From: JBAQMG01 sp049302575
GTDB lineage: Bacteria > Bacillota > Desulfitobacteriia > Desulfitobacteriales > Desulfitobacteriaceae
Assembly: GCA_049302575.1 (NCBI GenBank)
Contig: JBAQMG010000108.1
Span: 1 to 21,837, forward strand
Reading direction: 5' to 3'
DNA length: 21,837 nucleotides
Shown: positions 1-6,483 of the stretch, one piece after another
How the letters are laid out: every line of letters begins with the position of its first letter
How positions within the stretch are numbered: position 1 is the stretch's first letter
Position numbers and translations under genes: made by a program
Notes under the pieces: generated by a model
Seen by the model: the letters and a program-made list of their open reading frames with translations, nothing else
The model's database searches: none
Told to the model about the DNA's origin: nothing

Positions 1-642
1 GCTATTGGCAATGAGTTTATTCGCCTTTTTGAAGATGAGGCTCGTAAGTTGGGACAAGTTGATTTTCTGGTACAGGGAACTCTCTATCCGGATATTGTAG
101 AAAGTGGCACAGAGACTTCTGAAACGATCAAAAGTCACCATAACGTGGGGGGCTTACCAGAAGATATGCAATTTGAATTGATAGAGCCTTTACGCATGCT
201 CTTTAAGGATGAAGTACGTGAAGTCGGCATCGAGTTAGGCATGCCAGAAGAAATAGTTTGGCGGCAACCCTTTCCAGGCCCCGGACTGGCGATTCGTATT
301 CTAGGAGAAATAACGCTCGAAAAGCTAGATATTCTTCGTGAAGCTGATGCAGTTATTCTCGACGAGGTTCGTAAGGCTGATTTGTATAGGGAAATGTGGC
401 AGTCTTTTGCCGTTCTGCCCTCCATCAAAAGTGTCGGAGTAATGGGCGACGGTCGTACCTATGCCTATCCAATTATCTTACGCGCCGTGACCAGTGAGGA
501 CGCTATGACAGCTGATTGGGCTCGTTTACCTTACGAATTGTTAGAGAAAATCTCTAATCGGATTGTCAATGAGGTGCATGGGGTCAACCGGGTGGTTTAT
601 GATATTACCTCCAAGCCGCCGGGGACGATCGAGTGGGAGTAG
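1..642 (+). CDS. guaA: GMP synthase (glutamine-hydrolysing), C-terminal part, cut by the window edge
   Basis: GuaA aminates XMP to GMP with glutamine and ATP in the cytoplasm. The frame is open from base 1, and the visible 213 residues cover the end of the ATP-pyrophosphatase part and the whole C-terminal dimerisation domain. Recognisable stretches are IGNEFIRLFEDEA at the left edge, VDFLVQGTLYPD, the segment SHHNVGGLP, QPFPGPGLAIRI, and the canonical ending KPPGTIEWE. The glutaminase domain and the SGGVDS loop must lie upstream of the window. The gene stops at 640-642 and no convincing terminator follows it directly. It is the guanine branch of the pathway whose common part is encoded by the pur operon about 5.8 kb downstream. 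The family assignment is very secure; the internal TTG at 49 is not the real start. Confidence 0.97.
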   Translation, partial: AIGNEFIRLFEDEARKLGQVDFLVQGTLYPDIVESGTETSETIKSHHNVGGLPEDMQFELIEPLRMLFKDEVREVGIELGMPEEIVWRQPFPGPGLAIRILGEITLEKLDILREADAVILDEVRKADLYREMWQSFAVLPSIKSVGVMGDGRTYAYPIILRAVTSEDAMTADWARLPYELLEKISNRIVNEVHGVNRVVYDITSKPPGTIEWE

Positions 643-859
643 AGGGGAAGCCGCTCGTAGCAAGGGTTTAGGGGTTTTTAATATTTGGTTGGCGTTTATG
701 ATAAAATGAAGGCGAAAAACGGATTAAAGAGAATGACCAAGACCAAGACCAAAGGAGAAGATATAACTGGAAAGGGGCTATTTGTGCGGAAATGCAGGTT
801 TTAGAGAGAGGGTAGAGGTGAAATATTTTTAAATATAAAAGCTTATAACAAATTTGACT

Positions 860-890
860 TTAGCCTTCCATATGGTAGGCTAAGTTATTT
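860..890. terminator. Hairpin between the convergent guaA and Y-family polymerase genes
   Basis: Arms TTAGCCT (860-866) and AGGCTAA (877-883) pair. Inside them the CCA/TGG of CCATATGG extends the stem after one T-T mismatch. GTTATTTT follows on the plus strand, and on the minus strand the hairpin sits 10 bases past the stop of the polymerase gene. It is probably a weak bidirectional terminator. The rest of 643-859 holds nothing I can name: three GACCAA units (735-752) and a 31-codon ATG frame at 706 without a ribosome binding site. Confidence 0.5.
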
Positions 891-893
891 TCG

Positions 894-2147
894 TTATAAA
901 AGGCTCGTCATCATGGGGTAATCTTCATTCTCAACCACGCCACCAGTAATAGAATGGAGCCCGCTATTCAGGAACGCCGATCTAAAGATGGCTTCAGATC
1001 CGTACTTTGCCCGAATAAGATCGATCGCACTATCGATCTTACGTCGCTTATCGTAGTCCTTACCAAAGAGTGAAGTCTGAACGAAATCATTATGGCAGAG
1101 CTTTGATACCCTTAGTCCCATGTGCCTCAACGGTTGACCCTGCCACAGCTCATCGAATAGGGAGCAGGCTACTTCCCATATTTCGTCCGTGCAGTCAGTG
1201 GGATTGTAGAGCTTACGCTGATGTGAAACCTCGTTGAATTCATTAGTACGAAAAGACACTGATACCAGCCGAGCCAATACATTAGCCTGTCGCAGCCGAG
1301 CGCTCACAGATTCGGCTAAAGAAAGTATTACCAGGTGAGCTTTATTTCGATCAACAATGTCAAATGGCATGGTTGTAGAATTCCCCATTCCTTTAGCTTC
1401 AATGTAGCCACTAGGACGTACAGGAGAATAATCAATGCCATTGGCATAGTTCCAGACTAATACTCCGTGACTCTTTAGAAGAGGCTTCAGATATTGTAGA
1501 TCATAATTTGCCAGCTCACCTATCGTTTTTATACCCCTAGACCGTAGTTTATTTGACGTGGCCCTCCCAACCATGAAGAGTTCCTCAATGGGAAGAGGCC
1601 ACATTTTCGTAGGTACCTCTTCCGGGAAGATTGTATGTACCATGTCAGGTTTCTTGAGCTCACCAGCCATCTTCGCTAGTAGCCTGTTAGTAGAAATCCC
1701 AACATTCACAGTAAATCCAAGCTCATCTCGAATACGATCTTTTAGTTCATGAGCGGTTTCTACAGGGTTATTCGAGAGCAGTTCCATTCCAGTGAAATCT
1801 ACAAAGCATTCATCCACTGAAAAACGCTGAATCAGTGGACTATATTCCTTTAAGATCTCAACCATAGCCTCACTACATTGACGATAAAGACCATAATTTG
1901 GACGCACAATCATAAGATCAGGGCACTTTTGGAGTGCTGAGTAGAGCGTTTCACCTGTCTCGATCTTAAACTTCTTAGCTGGTATTGATTTAGTCAGTAC
2001 GATTCCGTGCCGTGTAATTGGATCGCCCCCCACGACAGAGGGAACGGTCCTTAGATCAAGTGGATCGCCGTGTTGGAGCCGATATACCGCTTCCCAAGAT
2101 AAGTAAGCAGAATTCGCGTCTACGTGGAAAATATACCTTTTCGCCAT
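894..2147 (-). CDS. dinB: Y-family (DinB/UmuC-type) translesion DNA polymerase
   Basis: A 417-residue error-prone polymerase that would copy damaged DNA. The metal-binding Asp is D10 in FHVDANSAYL, and the second catalytic pair is D112-E113 in RFSVDECFVDFTG. VGISTNRLLAKMAG (149-162) is the palm/thumb signature, a helix-hairpin-helix follows near 185-212 (PIEELFMVGRATSNKL), and the little-finger domain runs to about 350. QTSLF at 357-361 matches the clamp-binding QxxLF consensus, so the protein should dock on the beta clamp. The length is near that of Gram-positive UvrX/YqjW-like enzymes, and the sequence resembles clostridial proteins annotated as DNA polymerase IV. The ATG has GGTGA at 2154-2158 as ribosome binding site. 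It appears intact, unlike the restriction genes beside it. A LexA box in its promoter points to SOS control. Polymerases of this type are often carried on mobile elements, which fits its place between guaA and purE. Confidence 0.9.
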   Translation of the reverse strand: MAKRYIFHVDANSAYLSWEAVYRLQHGDPLDLRTVPSVVGGDPITRHGIVLTKSIPAKKFKIETGETLYSALQKCPDLMIVRPNYGLYRQCSEAMVEILKEYSPLIQRFSVDECFVDFTGMELLSNNPVETAHELKDRIRDELGFTVNVGISTNRLLAKMAGELKKPDMVHTIFPEEVPTKMWPLPIEELFMVGRATSNKLRSRGIKTIGELANYDLQYLKPLLKSHGVLVWNYANGIDYSPVRPSGYIEAKGMGNSTTMPFDIVDRNKAHLVILSLAESVSARLRQANVLARLVSVSFRTNEFNEVSHQRKLYNPTDCTDEIWEVACSLFDELWQGQPLRHMGLRVSKLCHNDFVQTSLFGKDYDKRRKIDSAIDLIRAKYGSEAIFRSAFLNSGLHSITGGVVENEDYPMMTSLL

Positions 2148-2180
2148 GTTTCTTCACCGCCCGGAGATAGTGTATCTCTG

Positions 2181-2209
2181 AGTTTAACAGAACATGTGTT
2201 CTATGTAAA
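2181..2209 (-). promoter_or_regulatory. Promoter with embedded LexA (SOS) box for the Y-family polymerase
   Basis: On the minus strand, -35 TTTACA (2204-2209) and -10 TAAACT (2181-2186) are separated by exactly 17 bases. The palindrome AGAACATGTGTTCT (plus strand, 2189-2202) lies wholly inside that spacer. It fits the Gram-positive LexA/DinR core GAAC-N4-GTTC with perfect 6-base arms. LexA bound there would cover the promoter, so SOS induction is the expected regulation. The start codon lies 34 bases past the -10. Confidence 0.85.
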
Positions 2210-2270
2210 TGGGAACTATTGTCGATTGGTGTAACTGGTATAATAATGTTGGCTTGGTTATTGTCCAATA

Positions 2271-2304
2271 TAAAAGAGAGACCGCCCTTGAATGGCGGTT
2301 TCTC
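2271..2304 (-). terminator. Rho-independent terminator for leftward transcription, without a gene
   Basis: An 11-bp stem (2276-2286 with 2294-2304, one G-U pair) and a 7-base loop are followed on the minus strand by TTTT and then ATATT. A minus-strand gene should end just to its right, but the next gene to the right (hsdM fragment) is on the plus strand. It is read as a leftover of a deleted gene. It may also shield the polymerase promoter from read-through. Confidence 0.65.
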
Positions 2305-2384
2305 GAGCATTAGAGGCTTTATTTGATTGAAGGTCTAGCGTAGTTCTAGCATACGATGGAACCTTGCAGGAAATTACAATAAAG

Positions 2385-2412
2385 TCGAGAATTAACAACA
2401 AAGGTCTATAAT
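2385..2412 (+). promoter_or_regulatory. Probable promoter of the hsdM remnant
   Basis: A perfect TATAAT (2407-2412) lies 35 bases before the ATG, with a weak -35 TCGAGA (2385-2390) at 16-base spacing. AGGAG (2434-2438) follows, 8 bases before the start codon. The intact 5' region suggests the hsdM stump is still transcribed. Confidence 0.5.
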
Positions 2413-2446
2413 ACCGAAATCTTAAACAGAATTAGGAGCAAAACAG

Positions 2447-3079
2447 ATGTTAACAGGTGAAATTCGCAACAAGGTTGATAAAATTTGGTCGGATATCTGG
2501 GCTGGCGGTATCGCCAACCCAATCACTGTTATAGAACAGCTTACATATTTGATGTTCATCCGCTCCCTAGATGAAAAGGAACTGGAGAATGAAAGATTCG
2601 AGGCATTAAGCGGCGAAGCGCTCCCGAAGATCTTTACTCAGGACGAAGCTGGGCAGGCTATGCGTTGGAGCATATTTAAGACAAAAGACTCCCGCATGAT
2701 TTATGATATTGTTGGCACCAAGGTATTTCCATTCATTAAAGGAATGAACGGAGAAAACACGACTGCATTTTCTCGGTACATGCAGGATGCAATGTTTCTG
2801 ATTCCTACCCCTCAGATATTGCAGAAAATAGTCACTGGCTTGGATGAGCTCTACGAACATGATATTCAAGAGCTTGATATGCGAGGTGACCTCTACGAGT
2901 ATATGTTAGGCAAGCCGGCAACGGCGGGTCAGAACGGTCAGTTCAGAACACCCAAGCATATCCGCGATATGATGGTGCGTTTGCTCGCACCAACTCCCAA
3001 AGATAAGATTTGTGAAATAATCATGCAGAGTTTGATACAATTTAACGATTGCCGTAGGTCGTTGCCAATCGCGGGGTAA
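2447..3079 (+). pseudogene. hsdM: Type I restriction-modification methylase subunit, 5' fragment
   Basis: HsdM methylates adenine and works with HsdS and HsdR. Only about the first 189 residues are present, against roughly 480-550 for the family. Residues 5-130 match the helical HsdM N-terminal domain (NKVDKIWSDIWAGG, LTYLMFIRSLDEKE). The methylase domain opens with GDLYEYMLGKPATAGQNG and QFRTPKHIRDMMVRLL, reaching PTPKDKIC at 182-189. The next expected element is the SAM-binding motif I (DPACGTGG-like). Instead about 21 unrelated residues lead to a stop, so a deletion endpoint lies near base 3014. No methylase activity is possible. hsdS is absent and only parts of an ATPase and hsdR follow. 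Promoter and ribosome binding site are still good, so a stable N-terminal peptide could be made; that it does anything is unsupported. Confidence 0.85.
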
Positions 3080-3208
3080 ATTGGATTTTGCAGGGTAAGC
3101 AACCTGGAATTATCCGGCTGTTTTAATATGTAGTGGTAAATTTATTCATATATCGCTGGCGAAATTCCCTTTTGGACTGTATTCCGCTTAAAAAGAAGGT
3201 GGTAAAAA

Positions 3209-3760
3209 TTGCGTATTGTTGCTTTAGAAGTTCAAAACTTCCGTGGAATTAAACACAGTAAGATTGCTATTCCCGATAGGCGTGTCTTTTGCCTTGTCGG
3301 AGCAGGCGATTCAACGAAATCGACTTTACTTGAGGCTATTCGTTGGGACTTGTTGCAAGGCTGGGTAATCAATGCCATTGATTCTGATTTTTATCAGTGC
3401 GATACCAAAAAATCAATAATCATTAGAGGAACCTACACAGAGATACCTGACACTTTGCTTTCGGAAGAGAAATACGGTTATTTTATTCCCAGTGGAAAAG
3501 CCGTAGTAGACGGTTTTGACAGTTTTAGTAGAGGTAGAGAAGATGACGATCTGAGCTGGGACGACGAGCCAAAAGAAAGCAATGATTTATGTCTTACAGT
3601 TCAACTCACCGTTGAAGCATCTTTGGAACCCAAGTGGGAAATTATTTGTAATAGTCTTGAGCCGAAGTCGCTAAGTGTGGCTGATAGGAGGTTACTGTTA
3701 TCAAACTGTATTGACAATGACTTTTTGTCTGCCTTTCAGACGGGGACAAACATAACCTGA
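3209..3760 (+). pseudogene. N-terminal fragment of an OLD-like / RecF-type AAA ATPase
   Basis: This 183-residue frame starts with TTG at 3209, six bases after AAGGTGG (3196-3202). It has the typical start of an OLD/RecF-type ATPase: MRIVALEVQNFRGIKHSKI (a beta strand with the FRGI signature), then Walker A GAGDSTKST at 31-39. The usual GKS is TKS, with the lysine kept. The acidic stretch REDDDLSWDDEP lies near 110-121. Family members are usually 500-700 residues with a C-terminal Toprim or Walker B region; none of that is here. The frame ends at a TGATG overlap with an hsdR 3' fragment, so a deletion has most likely removed the ATPase C-terminus together with the hsdR 5' part. ATPases of this type are often accessory genes inside type I restriction loci, which fits. 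It could bind ATP but cannot be a complete enzyme. Confidence 0.7.
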
Positions 3761-4617
3761 TGAAGTTCCTTGCACCGATTGTATATATGGATGATACAGA
3801 CGAGGAAGCCAAACGCTTCGACAATCTTATGTATGGCTTGATGATTGCTCAGATTGAGGCATTGCCACAACTTAAAAGGGGTAAAAAACAACTACTTAAT
3901 CTATGCCAAGCATTGTCCAAGCGTGCTACGATTCCTCAGATTAAAGAAAAGCTGGTGCTTATAAACACCATCGAGACTGACGAATTCTGGGAGAGCTCTG
4001 GAGTATTAGATTTTGAGAAGGTGCGTATGGAGCTGCGTAGTCTGATTAAGTTTATCGTTGAAGAGGGTAGCAAGAACATAATTTACACTAACCTCGCTGA
4101 TGTGGTTCTCTCAATCAAAGAGGGAGAAAGCATAGCTCCTCCATATGACTTTGAAGATTATAAGCTAAAGGTAAACCGTTATATTGAGCGAAACCGAGAC
4201 CATATTGCCATTCATAAGCTGCAGAACAATACTCCGCTTACTACGTTGAACTACGAAAGCTTGGAACGTATATTCACGGGGGACCTTGGCACAGCGGAGG
4301 ATTATAAGCGAGAATATCAGGATACGCCGTTCGGTTTGCTGGTGCGAAAAATTGCCAAGCTTGAATATGAAGCAGTCTCTGCAGCTTTCTCGGAATTTAT
4401 CAGTGCAGAGTCCCTTAACCAAGGACAAATCGTGTTTGTAAAAAAGGTCATCGATTATATTGTGCAAAACGGCTATATCGAGAATGTATCCGAGCTTATG
4501 AAGCCACCGTTTGATAAGCCACAAAGATTCATCAGCCTTTTTGATGACTCAAGGCAGAAGCAGATTATAGACTTGGTCGTACAGATTAAAGACAATGCTG
4601 TTCGAATAGTTGGGTAA
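3760..4617 (+). pseudogene. hsdR: Type I restriction enzyme R subunit, 3' fragment
   Basis: The 285 residues match the C-terminal helical part of HsdR, including an EcoEI-type R-subunit C-terminal domain. Recognisable segments are EEAKRFDNLMYGLMIAQIE, IPQIKEKLVLI, YDFEDYKLKVNRYIE, LERIFTGDLGTAEDY, DTPFGLLVRKIAKLE, QIVFVKKVIDYIVQNGYIEN and ELMKPPFDKPQ. The nuclease (PD-ExK) and the two RecA-like motor domains, some 500-700 residues, are missing, so it cannot cut or translocate DNA. The frame is open back to 3721, and homology to HsdR may begin a few codons before the ATG. That ATG overlaps the ATPase fragment's stop (TGATG), with no proper ribosome binding site, so any translation would rely on coupling. 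The 3' end of the gene appears intact. No terminator is evident behind it. Confidence 0.85.
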
Positions 4618-4696
4618 GGTTAAATACATTAATTCTTGGGAAATATCAGGTGTTCTACGCAAGCCAGTATGACTCTCCTAATAAATAAAGATAATC

Positions 4697-4720
4697 AAAA
4701 ACGATGCTATCCAAGGCATC
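4697..4720 (-). terminator. Short hairpin with T-run at the end of the small basic ORF
   Basis: GATGC (4703-4707) pairs with GCATC (4716-4720). On the minus strand TTTTT follows after one base (complement of 4697-4701). The stem is only 5-6 bp, so it is a weak terminator. It overlaps the stop codon of the 51-residue minus-strand frame, which supports that frame being a real transcription unit. Confidence 0.4.
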
Positions 4721-4874
4721 ATTTGGTACTCTTTAAAATGAAGTTCCTAACTCGCTTGGCACTCTCGATTGCCATTGAATTTCGTCTACAGTTTTTGAAA
4801 AAGATTTTTAAGAGGTTTTTCGAGATGCGTTTTTTGAACATAGGATTACCTCCACTTTGAACGGTCTGAGACAT
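4719..4874 (-). CDS. Small basic protein, 51 residues, unknown
   Basis: I do not recognise this protein. The frame starts at ATG (4872-4874), 7 bases after a perfect AGGAGG (4882-4887). A second in-frame ATG (4839-4841) has its own GGAGG (4849-4853) at 7 bases. The product begins MSQTVQSGGNPMFKKRISKN and is strongly basic, with about 13 Lys/Arg against one acidic residue. A central amphipathic run (LLKIFFKNCRR) precedes an Arg/Lys-rich end. It has one Cys and no clear signal peptide. A candidate promoter upstream is TATATT (4893-4898), with TTGAAT (4918-4923) at a long 19-base spacing. A small terminator overlaps the stop. The overlapping plus-strand 74-codon frame at 4636-4860 has no such signals and is probably a shadow. 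It could be a spore, stress or DNA-binding peptide, or a remnant; nothing in the sequence decides. Confidence 0.5.
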   Translation of the reverse strand: MSQTVQSGGNPMFKKRISKNLLKIFFKNCRRNSMAIESAKRVRNFILKSTK

Positions 4875-4924
4875 TACCCTTCCTCCTCTTTTAATATATG
4901 CAAAACAAAAGGCAAATATTCAAA

Positions 4925-4954
4925 GTTTCTTTGAATTAATGATATCAAAGAAAC
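4925..4954. repeat. Perfect 10-bp inverted repeat upstream of the small ORF
   Basis: GTTTCTTTGA (4925-4934) and TCAAAGAAAC (4945-4954) are perfect complements around a 10-base AT-rich centre. A third TCAAAG follows close by, near 4963. No T-run follows on either strand, so it does not look like a terminator. Its place just upstream of the small ORF's putative -35 suggests an operator, but no family is identifiable. Confidence 0.55.
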
Positions 4955-4969
4955 AAATAAGAATCAAAG

Positions 4970-5140
4970 AGGAGGGGTGCCGAAGAAACCCTTTCAGTTA
5001 TTCGTGCTCGAGGGTGTGTTTGGCAAGTATAAACTGCTCGCGGAAGCTCTCGTTGGTCGCTCCCCTAGGGTCAATGTCGTAGGCTCGACACAATCCCTTC
5101 GGATTTCCTCCGGAATTGTGTCGGTTGCGCCTAGCTGAAA
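4970..5140. other. Hairpin-rich, higher-GC element with a protein-like open frame on the minus strand
   Basis: The element is clearly more GC-rich than its flanks. Its core is CGACACAAT (5086-5094) paired with ATTGTGTCG (5115-5123). The stem continues through TTCGGA/TCCGGA (5098-5103 with 5109-5114) after a three-C bulge, giving about 15 bp. TAGGC (5080-5084) and GCCTA (5129-5133) add an outer stem, and CCCTAGGG (5063-5070) is a palindrome. On the minus strand, 5156-4998 is an open frame of 52 residues with ordinary composition, including the segment CRAYDIDPRGATNESFREQF and ending LEHE. It has no ATG and no clear ribosome binding site; a TTG at codon 22 is possible. A weak hairpin lies after its stop. 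The element could be a structured RNA, a dispersed repeat or the 3' stub of a gene. I cannot choose between these from one copy. Confidence 0.45.
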
Positions 5141-5202
5141 TCTGATAAAGAGAGCCTTAAATAGGGTGGATTATCATTTGGATTCACTATAGAAACATTA
5201 AT

Positions 5203-5224
5203 AATGATGCTAAAATGATGCTAA
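5203..5224. repeat. Two tandem copies of an 11-bp unit
   Basis: AATGATGCTAA occurs twice in direct succession (5203-5213 and 5214-5224), just past the 3' end of the lipoprotein gene. It may be a slippage product; no function is evident. Confidence 0.8.
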
Positions 5225-5226
5225 AA

Positions 5227-6234
5227 CTACTTTTTATAATTTACGGTTTTGGTTTGGTCAGTAGATTGATCAAATTCGTTTGTTGCTCTAATTAAAAGGG
5301 TATTCGTGCCCTCTGATAATGTAACAGGTATTGCAAAGGTGCCGTTGTTAATTGTACCTTTAAAAATTAAACTTTGTACTTTTTTATCATTTTGATAATA
5401 ATTATTGTAGACTTCGATAATGTTATTGGGGTCAGTAAAACCACTAATCGGTATATCTTTGCTGGAAACATAGCCGGTTGGTTTAGCGGTTGTATCCGAA
5501 GGCAAGGAAACAACGAGCTTTGGTTTCTGATTTTTATCTACTTTCGTGAAATTAAGGACTTGCTGAAAAGAGTTTACTAGTCCAGAAGGATTAGTTGAGT
5601 CCAGTTTGATTATGTTTTCTCCACTCTTGAGGGGAACAGTGATAATAAAGTTACCGTTAACATCAGGGAGGCTGTTAGCTCCGTTGGCGGTTACTTTACA
5701 ATTTGAATCGGTAGTTCCAGAAATAGTAATCGTGGAAGTTTCTGAGGCATAAGAACTCTTAAGGGGGCTCGTAATAATTAGCTTGGGGATATGCGGTGTA
5801 TAAGTTACATTTTTACCGGTGGAATAGACGGAACTGCCATCCTTAGAAAAGACTTTTACAGTAAGTTGATTGCTACCAGGAACCAAATCAACAGTAGAAG
5901 TAAAGTTCCCGTTCGCGTCGACAGAACCTTCTTGATCATTGACGAAGAGCTTTTGAGCTTTACCAATAATTCCTTTGATTTTAAGAGTTTTATCTGAAGA
6001 TTGGTCTGGAAGGTTTAGCGAAAAAGTAGTTGACAAGCTATTGTTGGTAACGTCGGTACCAGAAGCACCAGCGGCATTTCCCGAACTGCTTGTGGACTGA
6101 GTATTTGTTGAAGTAGCCTTTTTAGCCCAAGGTAAACTGGGCATTTTATTCCAAGGGATAGCGAAAGAACAACCTGTTAATAATAGTGCAACTACTGAGA
6201 GCATTAATAGTAAAAAGAATATTTTCTTTGTCAT
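5227..6234 (-). CDS. Secreted lipoprotein with three Ig-like (glucodextranase-B-like) repeats
   Basis: The 335-residue product is a predicted lipoprotein: a basic start MTKK, a hydrophobic core at 5-19 and the lipobox LTGC with the lipidated Cys at 22. A Ser/Thr/Ala/Gly-rich linker follows at about 40-70. Then come three beta-sandwich-like repeats (about 70-147, 150-230 and 238-335). Each has an ISG or IKG strand and then an NGNF or NGTF turn followed by a strand and a G-x-N (DANGNFTSTVDLVPGSNQL at 106-124, DVNGNFIITVPLKSGENI at 191-208, NNGTFAIPVTLSEGTNTL at 296-313). This matches cell-surface Ig-like repeat domains; no catalytic motif is visible. The ATG has GGAGGG (6241-6246) six bases upstream. 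It is transcribed away from purE and is probably monocistronic. The role may be in cell-wall or polymer binding, but that is a guess from domain type. Confidence 0.8.
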   Translation of the reverse strand: MTKKIFFLLLMLSVVALLLTGCSFAIPWNKMPSLPWAKKATSTNTQSTSSSGNAAGASGTDVTNNSLSTTFSLNLPDQSSDKTLKIKGIIGKAQKLFVNDQEGSVDANGNFTSTVDLVPGSNQLTVKVFSKDGSSVYSTGKNVTYTPHIPKLIITSPLKSSYASETSTITISGTTDSNCKVTANGANSLPDVNGNFIITVPLKSGENIIKLDSTNPSGLVNSFQQVLNFTKVDKNQKPKLVVSLPSDTTAKPTGYVSSKDIPISGFTDPNNIIEVYNNYYQNDKKVQSLIFKGTINNGTFAIPVTLSEGTNTLLIRATNEFDQSTDQTKTVNYKK

Positions 6235-6330
6235 CTAATTCCCTCCGAATGAGTGATAACCCTGAAGTATAGCTTATAACCTGATCGGCGTTCTGTAAAT
6301 AGTAGGTTGTAAATTTAGTTACTAAAAGCA

Positions 6331-6365
6331 CGAACTTTAGCTGCTTTTTAATTAGCTAAGGTTCG
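6331..6365 (+). promoter_or_regulatory. PurBox-like inverted repeat (putative PurR operator) of the pur operon
   Basis: CGAAC (6331-6335) and GTTCG (6361-6365) face each other 25 bases apart. Flanking bases extend this to a 12-bp interrupted palindrome (CGAACTTTAGCT with AGCTAAGGTTCG, one G-T). PurR of Bacillus binds two inverted CGAA-type PurBoxes, and the Bacillus pur operon has the same arrangement just upstream of its -35. Here the -35 follows 8 bases later. PurR would then repress when PRPP is low. A plain hairpin is the alternative, but no T-run follows on either strand. Confidence 0.55.
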
Positions 6366-6373
6366 ATTATAGG

Positions 6374-6402
6374 TTGACCTTTAAAGAACTGTCTTGTAGA
6401 AT
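6374..6402 (+). promoter_or_regulatory. Sigma-A promoter of the pur operon
   Basis: TTGACC (6374-6379) and TAGAAT (6397-6402) each match five of six consensus bases, at the ideal 17-base spacing. Transcription would start near 6409, giving a leader of about 75 bases. I see no purine-riboswitch core in that leader. AGTAAAC (6449-6455) and GTTTACT (6474-6480) can pair and place the Shine-Dalgarno AGGGAGG (6468-6474) in the loop. Confidence 0.75.
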
Positions 6403-6483
6403 TAAATCCTCTAGCTTAAGCTTGCATTGGAGATTTCGGGTAGGATATAGTAAACTGTAAAAACTTTAGGGAGGTTTACTGGC

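Noticed and set aside
706..801. 31-codon ATG frame rich in Lys and Thr
   Set aside because: There is no Shine-Dalgarno and no recognisable similarity; part of it is a GACCAA triplication, so it is probably chance.
643..859. Integrase gene or attachment-site duplicate expected beside guaA
   Set aside because: No integrase-like frame is visible, and the guaA 3' sequence has no second copy that I can find in the window.
2056..2310. Minus-strand 84-codon frame over the SOS promoter
   Set aside because: It overlaps the polymerase start in another frame, crosses the promoter and LexA box, and begins beyond the orphan terminator.
4636..4860. Plus-strand 74-codon frame
   Set aside because: It has no ribosome binding site, recognisable motif or promoter, and it is antisense to a minus-strand small ORF with strong initiation signals.
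6403..6483. Purine riboswitch in the pur leader
   Set aside because: The three-helix core and its conserved junction bases are not present in this short leader.
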